Assembly (NCBI RefSeq): GCF_017163935.1
Contig: NZ_JABVZR010000002.1
Span: 2,646,929 to 2,710,928 of the forward strand
Source: Novosphingobium terrae
Lineage (GTDB): Bacteria; Pseudomonadota; Alphaproteobacteria; Sphingomonadales; Sphingomonadaceae
Direction of reading: 5' to 3'
Length of the DNA: 64,000 nucleotides
In this document: piece after piece, positions 35,490-44,900 of the stretch
Position numbering within the stretch: position 1 is the first letter of the stretch
How the letters are laid out: the number at the start of each line of letters is the position of its first letter
Notes under the pieces: model-generated
The model's input: the letters and a program-made list of their open reading frames with translations, nothing else
Database searches by the model: none
Told to the model about the DNA's origin: nothing
Position numbers and translations under genes: made by a program

Positions 35490-36503
35490 ATGCAGTTTTC
35501 AAGACGATCCGCACTGGCCGCAGCAGGCGGCCTCGCCGTGAGCAGCATGATGACCAAAGGCCCGGCAATGGCAGCTGAAACGAGTGCTGAAACCGCCACT
35601 CCGCTCAAGAGCCTCGACCCCGCTTTTGCCCGCTGCGTCGATGCCCATGCTGTGCCAAAGCGTTTGGCCACCGGCTTCACATGGGCCGAAGGGCCGGTCT
35701 GGCTGCCCGGCAGCCGCGCACTGGTCTTCAGCGATATCCGAAGCAACCGCATGATGCGCTGGGACGAAGCCACGGGCGCCGTGTCCGAATTTCGCAAGCC
35801 CGCCAACAATGCCAATGGCAACACCATCGATCGACAGGGGCGGTTGGTCACCTGCCAGCATCTCACCGCCAGCATCACCCGCACAGAACATGACGGATCG
35901 ATCACCACGCTGGCCAGCACATTCGAGGGCAAGCGCTTCAACAGCCCCAATGACATCGTCTGCACATCGGACGGTGCGATCTGGTTTACCGATCCAGCCT
36001 TCGGTCCCAATCCTGTCGAGGGGATGCAGGCCCCGATGACCACCGGGCGCATCTACCGCATCGATCCCCATTCGGGCGCGGTGACCATGGCCATGGGCGA
36101 TATGCCCGGGCCCAACGGTCTGGTCTTTTCACCGGATGAGGCCGCGCTTTATGTGGTCGAGGCGCGGGCCGTCCCGCATCGCCTGCTGGTGCGTTATGAT
36201 GTGGTGGATGGCGGCAAGCGGCTCGCCAATCGACGGGTCATCTTCGATTGCGGCGCGGGGCTGGCGGATGGATTTCGCGTCGATACGCAGGGCAATCTCT
36301 GGTGTGGTTGGGGTGGAGGCCCGGGGCTCGATGGGGTCGCGGTGATTTCCCCGGCGCGCGGGGTGATGATTGGCCATATCGCCTTGCCGGAGCGCTGCGC
36401 CAATCTGGCCTTTGGCGGAGAGGATCGCCGCCTGCTGCTGATGGCGGCCAGCACCTCGCTTTATGCGATGCGGGTGAAGGCGCAGGGCGTGGCCGGGCGT
36501 TAA
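35490..36503 (+). CDS. Tat-exported SMP-30/gluconolactonase-family protein
   Basis: A 337-residue six-bladed beta-propeller hydrolase. The N-terminus MQFSRRSALAAAGG is a twin-arginine signal. The family blocks TGFTWAEGPVWL (with a metal-binding Glu), NNANGNTIDRQGRL, SPNDIVCTSDGAIWFTDP and GPNGLVFSPDEAALYV are present, giving the usual Glu/Asn/Asn/Asp calcium site. AAAGGAGAG fixes the ATG. Members open sugar lactones such as gluconolactone or rhamnonolactone. It diverges from a TBDR and shares the LacI-type operators, so its substrate probably comes from the same glycan. Confidence 0.88.
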   Translation: MQFSRRSALAAAGGLAVSSMMTKGPAMAAETSAETATPLKSLDPAFARCVDAHAVPKRLATGFTWAEGPVWLPGSRALVFSDIRSNRMMRWDEATGAVSEFRKPANNANGNTIDRQGRLVTCQHLTASITRTEHDGSITTLASTFEGKRFNSPNDIVCTSDGAIWFTDPAFGPNPVEGMQAPMTTGRIYRIDPHSGAVTMAMGDMPGPNGLVFSPDEAALYVVEARAVPHRLLVRYDVVDGGKRLANRRVIFDCGAGLADGFRVDTQGNLWCGWGGGPGLDGVAVISPARGVMIGHIALPERCANLAFGGEDRRLLLMAASTSLYAMRVKAQGVAGR

Positions 36504-36515
36504 AGCCCCGCCTGC

Positions 36516-38594
36516 TTACCCGAACTGAGGCATCGCCACGGCCGGAGCGATCGTTTCGGCAGGTTGCGCCCGTCCGAACAGATAGCCCTGACCTTGCGCG
36601 CAACCCTCCGCCTGAAGAATGTCGCGCGTGCGTTCGGTCTCGACGCCTTCTGCCGTCACCGTGATGCCCAGATTGCGGCCAAGCGTGACCACCGCCCGGA
36701 TCACGGCAAAGGAATTGTCGTTCTCCTCCATGTCGGTGACGAAGGATTTGTCGATCTTGATCTTGGTGAAGGGATAGGCAAGCAGATAGCGCAGCGAGGA
36801 ATAGCCCGTGCCGAAATCATCCATCGACAGCCCCACGCCCATGGCGCGCAGGCTACGGATGGTGGAGGCGGTCTGCTCACCCTTCTCCATCAGCACGGCT
36901 TCGGTGATCTCCAGTTCCAGCCGCTGCGGCGGCAGGCCCGACGTTGCCAGCGCCTGCACCACCGTGTTGAGCAACTGCCCCGAGCGGAACTGCAACGGCG
37001 AGACATTGACCGAGATGGTGATATGCGCCGGCCAGTCCAGCGCGGCGCGGCAGGCGGTGCGCAGTACATGCTGGCCGATGGTGTCGATCAGCCCCATCTC
37101 CTCGGCGATGGGCACGAAGCGGTCGGGCGGCATCGGGCCCAGCACCGGATGCGTCCAGCGCAGCAGGGCCTCGTAGCCCTCGATCTCGCCTGAGCCCAGA
37201 TTGATCAGAGGCTGGTAATGCACATCGAGATCACCGCGCTGCACGGCTTCGCGCAGGTCGTTTTCCAGCCGGGTCTTTTCCTGGGCGGCATGGTCCATCG
37301 CGGGCTCGAAATGGCGCACCGTGCCCCGCTTGTAGGTCTTGGCGGCATAGAGCGCCAGATCGGCATAGCGTGAAAGCGTTCCCTCATCCTCGGCATGATG
37401 TGGGCAGGTGGCGACGCCCACCGTGGCGCCGATATGCAGCGTGTTGTCGCCCGCGTAAAAGGGGCGGGCCATCACCGCCGTGATCGCCCTGATCACCACA
37501 TCGATCTGCTCAAGGCTGGAATTGCGGAAGATCACCGCGAATTCGTCGCCACCGATGCGGCACAATTGTGCGCGGGCCGGGATCAGCTCGCGCATCCGCG
37601 CCGCAGCATTGGCCAGCAGCGTATCGCCCATCAGATGGCCATATGTGTCGTTGACCTGCTTGAAATGATCGAGATCGACCAGCGCTACGGTCACCGTCTC
37701 ATAAGGGCGGCGGTTGGCCAGAGCCTCGCCCAGCAATTCGCGGTAATGAGCGCGGTTGGAGAGGCCCGTCAGCTCGTCATGGCGGGCCATATGGGTCATG
37801 CGTGCTTCCACGCGGCGGCGTTCCGTCACGTCGAAGAGCGAGACGATGGTCACCTTCTCGCCGTTGAGGCAGGTCTGGCGGGTGAAGAGCACGGTTTCGA
37901 GCGGCTCGCCCGTCGCGCTGCGCTGGCGCCAGAACTGTTCGCGCTGCGAGCAGGTGGTCTTCAGCAGTTCGCGCGCCGCGGGCCAGTCCTCCTCGGAGAA
38001 GAGGCGCCTTGCGGGCAGGCCTGCCAGCGCCGAAGCGTGGTAGCCGAAATGTTCGGCGGCAGCGTCATTGGCGCTGTGGACCGTCTCGGTGGCCGGGTCA
38101 TAGACCAGCAGGGGCACCGGATTGCCTTCGAAGAGCAAGCGGAACGCTTCCTCGCGCTGCTTCATCTCGGTGATGTCGACGCGCAGGCCGATGGTGCCGC
38201 CATCCGAGGTCTTGCGCTCCTCGATCAGAATGACCCGACCGTCCGACAGGCGCTGTTCATGGCGTTCGCCGGGGTTTTCCAGCAGGGCGATGCGCTCTTC
38301 CAGCCAGGCGTCCTCGCGGCCTTGCGCTTCGGGATAGTCGCCGCGCGCGATGCCGATGCGCAGCGTTTCGGCCAGACGGATGCCGGGCTGGAACAGATCC
38401 GCCGATTTCGCGTAAATCTCCGCGTATTTCTGGTTCCAGAGAAGGTAGCGGCCCTGATTGTCGAGATAGACAATGCCTTCGGGCAGGGCATCCATGACCT
38501 CTCGCAGTCGGCGATCAACCTCCATGGACATCATGGCATCGATGTCGGGCGAGATAGAAGAGGCGACTGCGACCTGAGGCAAGGAATGCGACAC
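36516..38594 (-). CDS. PAS-PAS-GGDEF-EAL cyclic-di-GMP signalling protein
   Basis: A 692-residue cytoplasmic protein with two PAS domains (about 30-150 and 155-265), a GGDEF domain and an EAL domain (about 445-685). The cyclase signature RIGGDEFAVIF is intact; the inhibitory RxxD motif upstream is absent (the Arg and Asp positions read Pro and Ala). The phosphodiesterase site looks complete: EALLRW, NVSPLQF, the ITEA glutamate, DDFGTGYSSL, KIDKSFV and TAEGVET. It may therefore both make and break c-di-GMP, or use GTP binding to control the EAL domain. Start is GTG behind GAGAG. It converges on the SMP-30 gene with a 12-base gap. No membrane segments. Confidence 0.93.
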   Translation of the reverse strand: MSHSLPQVAVASSISPDIDAMMSMEVDRRLREVMDALPEGIVYLDNQGRYLLWNQKYAEIYAKSADLFQPGIRLAETLRIGIARGDYPEAQGREDAWLEERIALLENPGERHEQRLSDGRVILIEERKTSDGGTIGLRVDITEMKQREEAFRLLFEGNPVPLLVYDPATETVHSANDAAAEHFGYHASALAGLPARRLFSEEDWPAARELLKTTCSQREQFWRQRSATGEPLETVLFTRQTCLNGEKVTIVSLFDVTERRRVEARMTHMARHDELTGLSNRAHYRELLGEALANRRPYETVTVALVDLDHFKQVNDTYGHLMGDTLLANAAARMRELIPARAQLCRIGGDEFAVIFRNSSLEQIDVVIRAITAVMARPFYAGDNTLHIGATVGVATCPHHAEDEGTLSRYADLALYAAKTYKRGTVRHFEPAMDHAAQEKTRLENDLREAVQRGDLDVHYQPLINLGSGEIEGYEALLRWTHPVLGPMPPDRFVPIAEEMGLIDTIGQHVLRTACRAALDWPAHITISVNVSPLQFRSGQLLNTVVQALATSGLPPQRLELEITEAVLMEKGEQTASTIRSLRAMGVGLSMDDFGTGYSSLRYLLAYPFTKIKIDKSFVTDMEENDNSFAVIRAVVTLGRNLGITVTAEGVETERTRDILQAEGCAQGQGYLFGRAQPAETIAPAVAMPQFG

Positions 38595-38762
38595 GAATTG
38601 GCTCTCTATTAAGGAGATACCCGGTTATACAGGGAATGTTAATTTTAGGTGCATTGCAGCAAGCCTTTGCATCGTGTCGCGGCGTGGCAAAGCGTTGAGA
38701 AAACAGGGCGCCGGATCGCGTCCTCGTGGTAAATTTGTGCCGAAACCCTCGCCCGATGATGT

Positions 38763-38793
38763 CCGCCTGCTTCCCTGGTCGAAAAGCAGGCGG
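38763..38793 (-). terminator. Hairpin after siderophore receptor
   Basis: CCGCCTGCTT (38763-38772) pairs perfectly with AAGCAGGCGG (38784-38793), 11-base loop, 14 bases beyond the receptor stop. No strong T-run. Confidence 0.5.
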
Positions 38794-38806
38794 GCATTGT
38801 GCTTCA

Positions 38807-40930
38807 TCAATAGGTGAAGGTGAGCGATCCCATGATCGTGCGCGGTGCGGCATAATAGGCCTGACCGCCCGACAGGCTGTTGAGATATTTGGCATTGCCG
38901 ACATTGCGCAGATTGAGCGACGCCCGCAGATGATCGACCACCTGCGCGCTGGCCATCAGATCCACCACGGCATAGCCGTTCTGGCGGATGACGCCATCAT
39001 TGCCTTCGGCATCCTGCACGCCGGTATCGACGTAATAGGTGCCGTTCTGCCAGCGGACATTGGCGCCCAGCTTAAGATCATGCAGCTTGGGAATGGCATA
39101 GGTGGTGGAAAGCTTGAAGGTGTGGTTGGGGATATAGGTGAAGGCTCTGCTGCCATCGGGTGAGCGCAGTGAAAAGCCGGTGTAACCGCCGCTTAGCGTC
39201 CAGTTGTTGGTGACCTTGCCCGCCACTTCCAACTCGATGCCCTGCGAGGTGGCGGTCACCCCATCGTAATAGGAGCCGCCTTCCTGCCCCGCCCCGCCGG
39301 GCCCGAAGGTGCCGGCATATTCGGCGATGTTGTTCTGCCGGGCGCGGAACCAGGCCGCGCTGGCATAGAGCTTCCCGCCAAACCACTGGCTCTTGGCGCC
39401 AGCCTCGATGCTGTTGCCGGTGGCCGGATCGAGGCGGCGGTTGTCGATGCCCACCTGGCTCTGCGGGTTGAAGATGCTGGTGTAGCTGCCGTAGAGCTTG
39501 ATGTTGCGCGTGATGTCATACAGCGCGCCGACATAGGGCGTCACCTTGCTGTTCTTGCGGCTCTGATCCACGTCATAGCTGCTGCCGGTGCTCTTGAGCC
39601 AGGTGGCGGAAAAGCCGCTGATCACTTTCAGGCGATCCGCCAGATTCCAGCGCACCGAGCCATAGACGCGGGTGATCGTATCCACGATATCGGCGGCCAG
39701 ATAGGGATCGCTATAATTGGGCTGGGGCACGATGGTCTGGCCCAGCTCATAGATCGAGGGGTAGTCGATCGTGGCGTCCGATTCTCCGGCCCATTCCTTG
39801 GTATGGGTGCGGCCCGTGGAAACGCCGAAGGCCACGTCGTGCCTGCGCCCCAGCAGTTCCACCGGGCCAGAGGCATAGCCATCGAAGATATTTTGCTGAT
39901 AGTCGGCGGGATAGATGCCCGAGAAGCCGGTCAGTCCCAGCCCGGTTGTCTGATCGGCGTAAGGATAGGCGTAAAGTAGCTTGGCCTGATATTGCGTGCG
40001 GTTCCAAGTGTAGACGCCCTTCAGCTTCCAGTCGTGCCCCAGATCATAGCTCAATTCGCCAAAGGCGCTCTGGTTGCGCGTGTTCCAATAGGTCCACGGC
40101 GCCGAGGTGCTGGCGGAACGCGGATAGGACGTGATCTGCTGACCATTCGAGAAGCTGAGCGGCAGCGAGCCCCACAGTACGCCGTTGGAATTGTTCTGCT
40201 GGCGGCTGTAGCCCACCGTGGCCTTCAGCTTCGAGGAGACATCCCAATCGACAATCCCGCCCAGCACGGTGCGGTTGACGCTGTAGTAATCGAGATAGGA
40301 ATCGCTTTCCTCATGCGCGCCGATCAGCCGGCCACGCACGCTGCCGTCTCTGGTGAGCGGGCCGGAGATATCGCCCTCGATCCGCTGCTCGCCATAAGAG
40401 CCCAGCGATGCGGTGACCGAAGCCTGAAAGGTCTGCGTCGGGCGCTTGCGCACATAGTTCACCGTGGCCGAGGGATTGCCCACGCCCGTCATCATGCCAT
40501 TGGCGCCGCGCACCACATCGACCCGGTCCCACAAAGCGGTGTCGAGCGCGCCATAGACCAGCGTGCTGTCCAGCATGGGCAGGCCGATGCCATCGACCTG
40601 AAAGTTCGTGATGCCGAAGCCACGCGAGTCATATTGCGTACGGTCGGTCTCGATCCGCTCGACATTCACGCCGGGCACGGTGTCGAGCAGGTCGTTGACA
40701 TTGGTGAGCGCGAAATCCCTGATCTTCTGCTGGTCGATCACGGTCACGGCCTGAGGTGTGTCGATCACGCTCAGCGGAAGACCCGTTGCGGAGGCAGTCT
40801 GCTGCGCTGCGGCTGTGCCGGTGACGACAATCTCGGAATTGCCGCCGGGGGCTGTCTCTGCCGCAAGGGCAGGGGCTGACAGCGCGCAGATGGCGGTGCC
40901 GATCGCAAGGGCGACCATGTGAGATTTCAT
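38807..40930 (-). CDS. TonB-dependent siderophore receptor (707 aa)
   Basis: An outer-membrane receptor of the FhuE/FpvA type: signal peptide MKSHMVALAIGTAICALSAP, TonB-box region SEIVVTGTAA, and a plug with LSVIDTPQAVTVIDQQKIRD, YDSRGFGITNFQVDGIGLP and VVRGANGMMTGVGNPSATVN. The barrel ends APRTIMGSLTFTY. The ATG at 40930 is preceded by AGGAG; a longer frame to 41002 is rejected. It is a single transcription unit, presumably iron-regulated; an AT-rich stretch lies about 75-90 bases upstream. Confidence 0.93.
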   Translation of the reverse strand: MKSHMVALAIGTAICALSAPALAAETAPGGNSEIVVTGTAAAQQTASATGLPLSVIDTPQAVTVIDQQKIRDFALTNVNDLLDTVPGVNVERIETDRTQYDSRGFGITNFQVDGIGLPMLDSTLVYGALDTALWDRVDVVRGANGMMTGVGNPSATVNYVRKRPTQTFQASVTASLGSYGEQRIEGDISGPLTRDGSVRGRLIGAHEESDSYLDYYSVNRTVLGGIVDWDVSSKLKATVGYSRQQNNSNGVLWGSLPLSFSNGQQITSYPRSASTSAPWTYWNTRNQSAFGELSYDLGHDWKLKGVYTWNRTQYQAKLLYAYPYADQTTGLGLTGFSGIYPADYQQNIFDGYASGPVELLGRRHDVAFGVSTGRTHTKEWAGESDATIDYPSIYELGQTIVPQPNYSDPYLAADIVDTITRVYGSVRWNLADRLKVISGFSATWLKSTGSSYDVDQSRKNSKVTPYVGALYDITRNIKLYGSYTSIFNPQSQVGIDNRRLDPATGNSIEAGAKSQWFGGKLYASAAWFRARQNNIAEYAGTFGPGGAGQEGGSYYDGVTATSQGIELEVAGKVTNNWTLSGGYTGFSLRSPDGSRAFTYIPNHTFKLSTTYAIPKLHDLKLGANVRWQNGTYYVDTGVQDAEGNDGVIRQNGYAVVDLMASAQVVDHLRASLNLRNVGNAKYLNSLSGGQAYYAAPRTIMGSLTFTY

Positions 40931-41003
40931 CCGGGAACTCCTATAAGCGCAAAATGATGACGCCCCCTCTGTTGCGCGCGTTAGCGATGAGTGCTGTTGC
41001 AAG

Positions 41004-41020
41004 TCAATATCAATATTTGA
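41004..41020 (-). promoter_or_regulatory. AT-rich imperfect palindrome, possible Fur-type site
   Basis: TCAATATCAATATTTGA, an AT-rich imperfect dyad in a GC-rich context, about 75-90 bases upstream of the siderophore receptor start. Position and composition fit an iron-regulator site or promoter, but the match to a Fur consensus is weak. Confidence 0.3.
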
Positions 41021-41129
41021 TTATGCCATTGATCTTGTTGCGCATGGCGCGGCCATAGGACTGGACCGTGGCTTCGTCGGGCCTCCATCCCCCGCTGAAG
41101 GAATAGGCCCGCGCTGCGGTCGGTTGGCC

Positions 41130-42422
41130 TCAGGCGAACATGGCTTTTTCAGCGTGAATGGCTGCGATCAGCTGGTCTAGCTCGGCGGCGGTGTTGAACA
41201 GGGCAGGGGTAACACGCAGCCCCGGCCCGGCAGCAAGCCCGGCCTTGGCCACCACCAGCACGCCATGCTTCTGCACAAACCGCGCCTGAGCCTGTTTCGC
41301 CTGCTCGATGGTCTTCATGCCGGGCAGGCGGAAGGCGCTGATCGCGCCGTAATTGCCCGGCTCATCGGGCAGCATCAGCGAGAGGCCGGGAACATCGCGC
41401 ACGCCATCCGCCCAACGGTTGCGCAGATGCTTCAGGAAGCCATATTTCCGCTCGATGCCGATCTGGTCCAACACATCGATGGCAGCAGGAATGGTCAGCC
41501 GTGCGGCGAAATCGACGGTGCCGGAGGGGATGCGGGCGCGGATATCATCCTCGGCATAGATGCGGTTGCCCAGCCAGCGGCCAATGTCGGCCTGCCGCTC
41601 CTTGCGGATATAGATGCCGCCCACGCCCAGCGGCGCGCCGATCCATTTATGCAGCGAAAAGCCGATGAAATCCGCGCCGATCGCCGTCACATCGAAAGGC
41701 ATCAGGCCCACCGCCTGCGCGGAATCGAGGATCACGTCCACCCCGCGCGCCTTGGCCATGGCCACGATCTTGGCCACCGGCGGGATCAGCCCGTTGCGGT
41801 TGGACACATGGGTGACCAGCAGCAGCTTGGCGCGGGGCGTGTCTTTCAGCACTTTCTCATAGGCGGCCAGAATGTTGGCGCGCGTATGCGGCTCGGGGAT
41901 CGAGAAACGGACCACCTTGGCGCCCCTGCTTTCACCGAGGTAATCCATGGCATATTGCATTTCGTCATAATCGACATCCGCATAGATCACCGCGTCGCCC
42001 GGCTTGATCGGGCGATAATTGGCGATCAGCGCATAAAGCGCCTCGGTGCCACCACCGGCCAGCGCGATCTCATCGGGTTTGGCGCCGATCAGCTTTGCCA
42101 CGGCATCGCGAGACTTGCCCAGTTCGATATCACGGGAGGCGCCCGGCACCATATCGCGCAGAAAGGTGGAGTTGTAGCGGTTCACCCAGGCGATTTTCTC
42201 GCGATAGGCGGCCTCCACCGGATGGGTCATGGCGCCGTAATAGGCGGCATCGAAATTCACAATGCGGCGGTCGACGGTGTAGAGCGCGTCCATCTCGCGC
42301 TCCATCGCTGCCCAATCGGTGGAGGTGGTTTCCGCCGCGCCCGGCTGGCTCAGGGCGGGCCTGCTGATTGCGGCCATGCCGATGGCACCTGTCTGCATCA
42401 GAAATTCGCGTCGATTGGTCAT
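41130..42422 (-). CDS. Tat-exported class V aminotransferase-fold PLP enzyme
   Basis: A 430-residue PLP enzyme resembling isopenicillin-N epimerase and cysteine desulfurase-fold proteins. The N-terminus MTNRREFLMQTGAIG is a twin-arginine signal, so it should be exported folded with cofactor. PLP residues visible are ALAGGGTEALYAL (phosphate), ILDSAQA with Asp233, and SLHKWIGAPLG with the Schiff-base Lys259. Substrate not evident. It follows a Tat-exported hydrolase and an MFS carrier on the same strand. A 14-bp hairpin covers its ribosome binding site (AGGAT). Confidence 0.85.
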   Translation of the reverse strand: MTNRREFLMQTGAIGMAAISRPALSQPGAAETTSTDWAAMEREMDALYTVDRRIVNFDAAYYGAMTHPVEAAYREKIAWVNRYNSTFLRDMVPGASRDIELGKSRDAVAKLIGAKPDEIALAGGGTEALYALIANYRPIKPGDAVIYADVDYDEMQYAMDYLGESRGAKVVRFSIPEPHTRANILAAYEKVLKDTPRAKLLLVTHVSNRNGLIPPVAKIVAMAKARGVDVILDSAQAVGLMPFDVTAIGADFIGFSLHKWIGAPLGVGGIYIRKERQADIGRWLGNRIYAEDDIRARIPSGTVDFAARLTIPAAIDVLDQIGIERKYGFLKHLRNRWADGVRDVPGLSLMLPDEPGNYGAISAFRLPGMKTIEQAKQAQARFVQKHGVLVVAKAGLAAGPGLRVTPALFNTAAELDQLIAAIHAEKAMFA

Positions 42423-42426
42423 GATG

Positions 42427-42461
42427 ATCCTGCCACAAGCTTGGAAGGCTTGTGGCAGGAT
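42427..42461 (-). promoter_or_regulatory. 14-bp hairpin sequestering the PLP-enzyme ribosome binding site
   Basis: ATCCTGCCACAAGC (42427-42440) pairs perfectly with GCTTGTGGCAGGAT (42448-42461) around a 7-base loop. On the transcribed strand the 3' arm contains the AGGA ribosome binding site and ends four bases before the ATG. It lies in the 82-base gap behind the TIM-barrel hydrolase gene. Confidence 0.65.
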
Positions 42462-42504
42462 ACAATGTTACGTTAACCGGGCAAATGACGTAGCGGGACG
42501 ATGC

Positions 42505-43476
42505 TTATCCCTTCAGAGCGCCGCGCGCCTGCCATTTGTAGATCCGTCGGGAATTCTGGAAGAAGAATTTCTCCTGCGTGGCGGGCGATTTCCCCGCGAA
42601 ATAGGCTTTGGCCAAACCCACCACCTGAGGCAGCGTGGCGACGCTGTCGGACTGCGGATAGTCGCTGCCGAAGGTCACGCGGTCCTCGCCGAAGGTGGCG
42701 TAGAGGTTATCGAGCTTTTCGCGATAGGCTGGCAGATCGGTGCGGGCGTTTCCGCCCACCGGATGAATCACTTCGGAGAGTTTGCAGAAAATCTGAGGCC
42801 GGCCGGCAAAGTTGCGCAGCGCGGCCTGATAGGCGCTTTGGTCGCTTGGCTTGGGATCGAAGGCGGCCAGATGGTCAATCACGATGCGCAAGTTTGGCAC
42901 AGCATCGCTGACGCGCAGCGCGGCTTCAAGCAGGGCGATATCCTGATTGGCCGTTTCCAGCACCAGATCGGCATCGGCAAGGCGCTTCAGCCCATCGAGG
43001 AAGGCCGGATTGCGCGACTGCGCTGCCAGATCGTAATCCCACAGATTGCCATAGCGGATGCCCAGGAACAGCGGATCGCGATGGAACCGCCCGAACAATT
43101 CGGCGAAATCGTGGCGTTCGGGGCGCAGATTGCCGATCATGCCAAGGATGATCGGGTTGGCGGCGGCCTGCTCCAGCACCCAGAGATTGTCCTCCACCCA
43201 GGGGCTGGCCTCGACCACGATGGCACCGACAATGCCCAGCGGTCTGGCATGGGCGGCGTAGCCAGCGGGCAGCGAGCCTGTGGTGTGCGTGGGGGATTTA
43301 TCAGGCCCGGCATAGGGCACACCGTGAGGGCGAGTGGGGTCGAAGAGATGGATATGCGTGTCGATGATCGGCCTTGTCGACGTGCCGCCGAAGGCCGATG
43401 TTGGCAGCAGGGCGGTGGTACTGGCGGCTCCGGCGGCGATCAGGGCGCCGCGGCGGGAGAAGGTGGCTGTCGTCAT
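42505..43476 (-). CDS. Tat-exported TIM-barrel amidohydrolase, lactonase-like (COG3618 type)
   Basis: A 323-residue metal-dependent hydrolase with a twin-arginine signal (FSRRGALIAAGAAS at 6-19). After it comes IIDTHIHLFDPTRP with the HxH metal motif at 41-43, then IVIDHLAAF, KLSEVIHP, and RVTFGSDYPQSD with a C-terminal catalytic Asp. This pattern is that of the COG3618 amidohydrolase_2 group, which includes L-rhamnonolactone, L-fuconolactone and pyrone-dicarboxylate lactonases; export is unusual. Its ATG overlaps the stop of the MFS gene as ATGA, so the two are translationally coupled. Confidence 0.82.
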   Translation of the reverse strand: MTTATFSRRGALIAAGAASTTALLPTSAFGGTSTRPIIDTHIHLFDPTRPHGVPYAGPDKSPTHTTGSLPAGYAAHARPLGIVGAIVVEASPWVEDNLWVLEQAAANPIILGMIGNLRPERHDFAELFGRFHRDPLFLGIRYGNLWDYDLAAQSRNPAFLDGLKRLADADLVLETANQDIALLEAALRVSDAVPNLRIVIDHLAAFDPKPSDQSAYQAALRNFAGRPQIFCKLSEVIHPVGGNARTDLPAYREKLDNLYATFGEDRVTFGSDYPQSDSVATLPQVVGLAKAYFAGKSPATQEKFFFQNSRRIYKWQARGALKG

Positions 43477-44783
43477 CGGTCGATCCATTGGGGTTGTGGG
43501 CGTGATGTCCATGCAAAAAGCATCATCGCGCCAAGGAAACACAAAAGGGCAAGCGCCAGAATACCCGCCGTGGAGGAATGCAGGGCGTTCTCGATGGCAA
43601 CGCGCACATTGGGCGCCAGAAACGAGCCTGCCGCACCCAGCGCGTTGATCAAGGCGATGGCTCCCGCCGCCTGAGCCTTGGGCAGATGCCTGCTGGCCAG
43701 CGCCCAGAACACCGGCTGCACCGCGATAAAGCTGGCAGCGGCAAGGCTGAGGCTGGCCATCAGCAGCACCGGGCTGCTCGCCCATGCCGACCCGGCCAGA
43801 CCGAGACCGGCAGCGCTAAAGATCAGCGCGGCGATCAGGGCGTGTCGCCCGGTGCGGTCTGCCAGAGCGGGGAAGATCAGCGTGGCCGCCAGCGCCGCCG
43901 TCCATGGCACCACCGAGAGCACACCCACCTCCCAGCCCACGCTGCGCCCGATGATGGCCGCGATCTGGCTCGGCAGGAAAAAGACCAAGCCGTAGACGCT
44001 CATCTGGATCAGCATATAGATCACGCCAAGATACAGCACTGGCCCCGAGCGCAAAGCGCGGAAAAGTCCGATATGGTGCGGGGTGCCATGCTCCTGCGCA
44101 AGCTGGGCCTGCAGGGTGAGCTTTTCCGCAGAGGTCAGCCAGCGCGCCTGCTCCGGCCCATCAGGGAGATGGAAGAAAGCCAGCAAGCCGACCAGCGAGG
44201 CCAGCAGCCCCTCGACCAGAAACAGCCATTGCCACCCGGCCAACCCCATCAGCCCGTCAAGCTTGAGCAAGGCTCCGGAAATCGGCCCACCCACAATAAA
44301 GCTGAGCGGGGCACCGACATAGAACAGCCCCATGGCGCGGGCACGAAACCGCTCGGGATAGAATTTGGTGAGGTAGAAGACCACGCCCGGGAAAAAGCCT
44401 GCCTCGGCAATGCCGAGCAGAAAGCGCAGCAGGTAGAAGGATTTTTCGCCCTGCGCCAGAAACATTGCGGCGGAAACCAGTCCCCAGCTGACCATGATGC
44501 GCGCCAGCCAGATCCGCCCGCCAAAGCGCTGCAGCAGCAGGTTGGAAGGCACTTCCAGAAAGGCATAGCCGGTGAAAAAGATCGATGCCCCAAGCGCATA
44601 GGCCGCATTGCTGATACCAGTCCGAGCTTGAAAGGCATCCTTGGCGAAGCCGATGTTGGTGCGATCGATAAAGGCCAGCACATACATCAGCAGCAGCAAG
44701 GGCATCAGCCGCGCATCGAGCAGCCGGACGATCCGGGGAAGCGACACACGCGTCGCCCTGTCCTGCTGTGCGTCAGGCACCAC
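43473..44783 (-). CDS. MFS transporter, anion:cation symporter (ACS) family
   Basis: A 436-residue carrier with 12 membrane segments. The ACS signatures are clear: AFIDRTNIGFAKDAF in helix 1 and FLEVPSNLLLQRFGGRIWLARIMVSWG after helix 2. ACS members import sugar acids and other organic anions such as galactonate, glucarate and tartrate. The start is GTG with GGAG six bases before it. It leads an operon with the coupled lactonase-like hydrolase and the PLP enzyme, just downstream of a LacI gene, which suggests uptake of a sugar acid. Confidence 0.9.
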   Translation of the reverse strand: MVPDAQQDRATRVSLPRIVRLLDARLMPLLLLMYVLAFIDRTNIGFAKDAFQARTGISNAAYALGASIFFTGYAFLEVPSNLLLQRFGGRIWLARIMVSWGLVSAAMFLAQGEKSFYLLRFLLGIAEAGFFPGVVFYLTKFYPERFRARAMGLFYVGAPLSFIVGGPISGALLKLDGLMGLAGWQWLFLVEGLLASLVGLLAFFHLPDGPEQARWLTSAEKLTLQAQLAQEHGTPHHIGLFRALRSGPVLYLGVIYMLIQMSVYGLVFFLPSQIAAIIGRSVGWEVGVLSVVPWTAALAATLIFPALADRTGRHALIAALIFSAAGLGLAGSAWASSPVLLMASLSLAAASFIAVQPVFWALASRHLPKAQAAGAIALINALGAAGSFLAPNVRVAIENALHSSTAGILALALLCFLGAMMLFAWTSRPQPQWIDR

Positions 44784-44900
44784 GGCACCACTCCATCCGC
44801 GCCGCGATTGATGGATCGGGCGTCGATAAATCCTGTTATGTGGGACTGGATGCCGTATATTGAAGTAATTGGCAATCGCAATTGTGGCGCGGATCGTGTC

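Noticed and set aside
35490..36503. Assigning the SMP-30 protein as an L-rhamnonolactonase
   Set aside because: The fold fits sugar lactonases in general and the context is pectin-like, but no sequence feature I can see separates rhamnonolactone from gluconolactone or other substrates.
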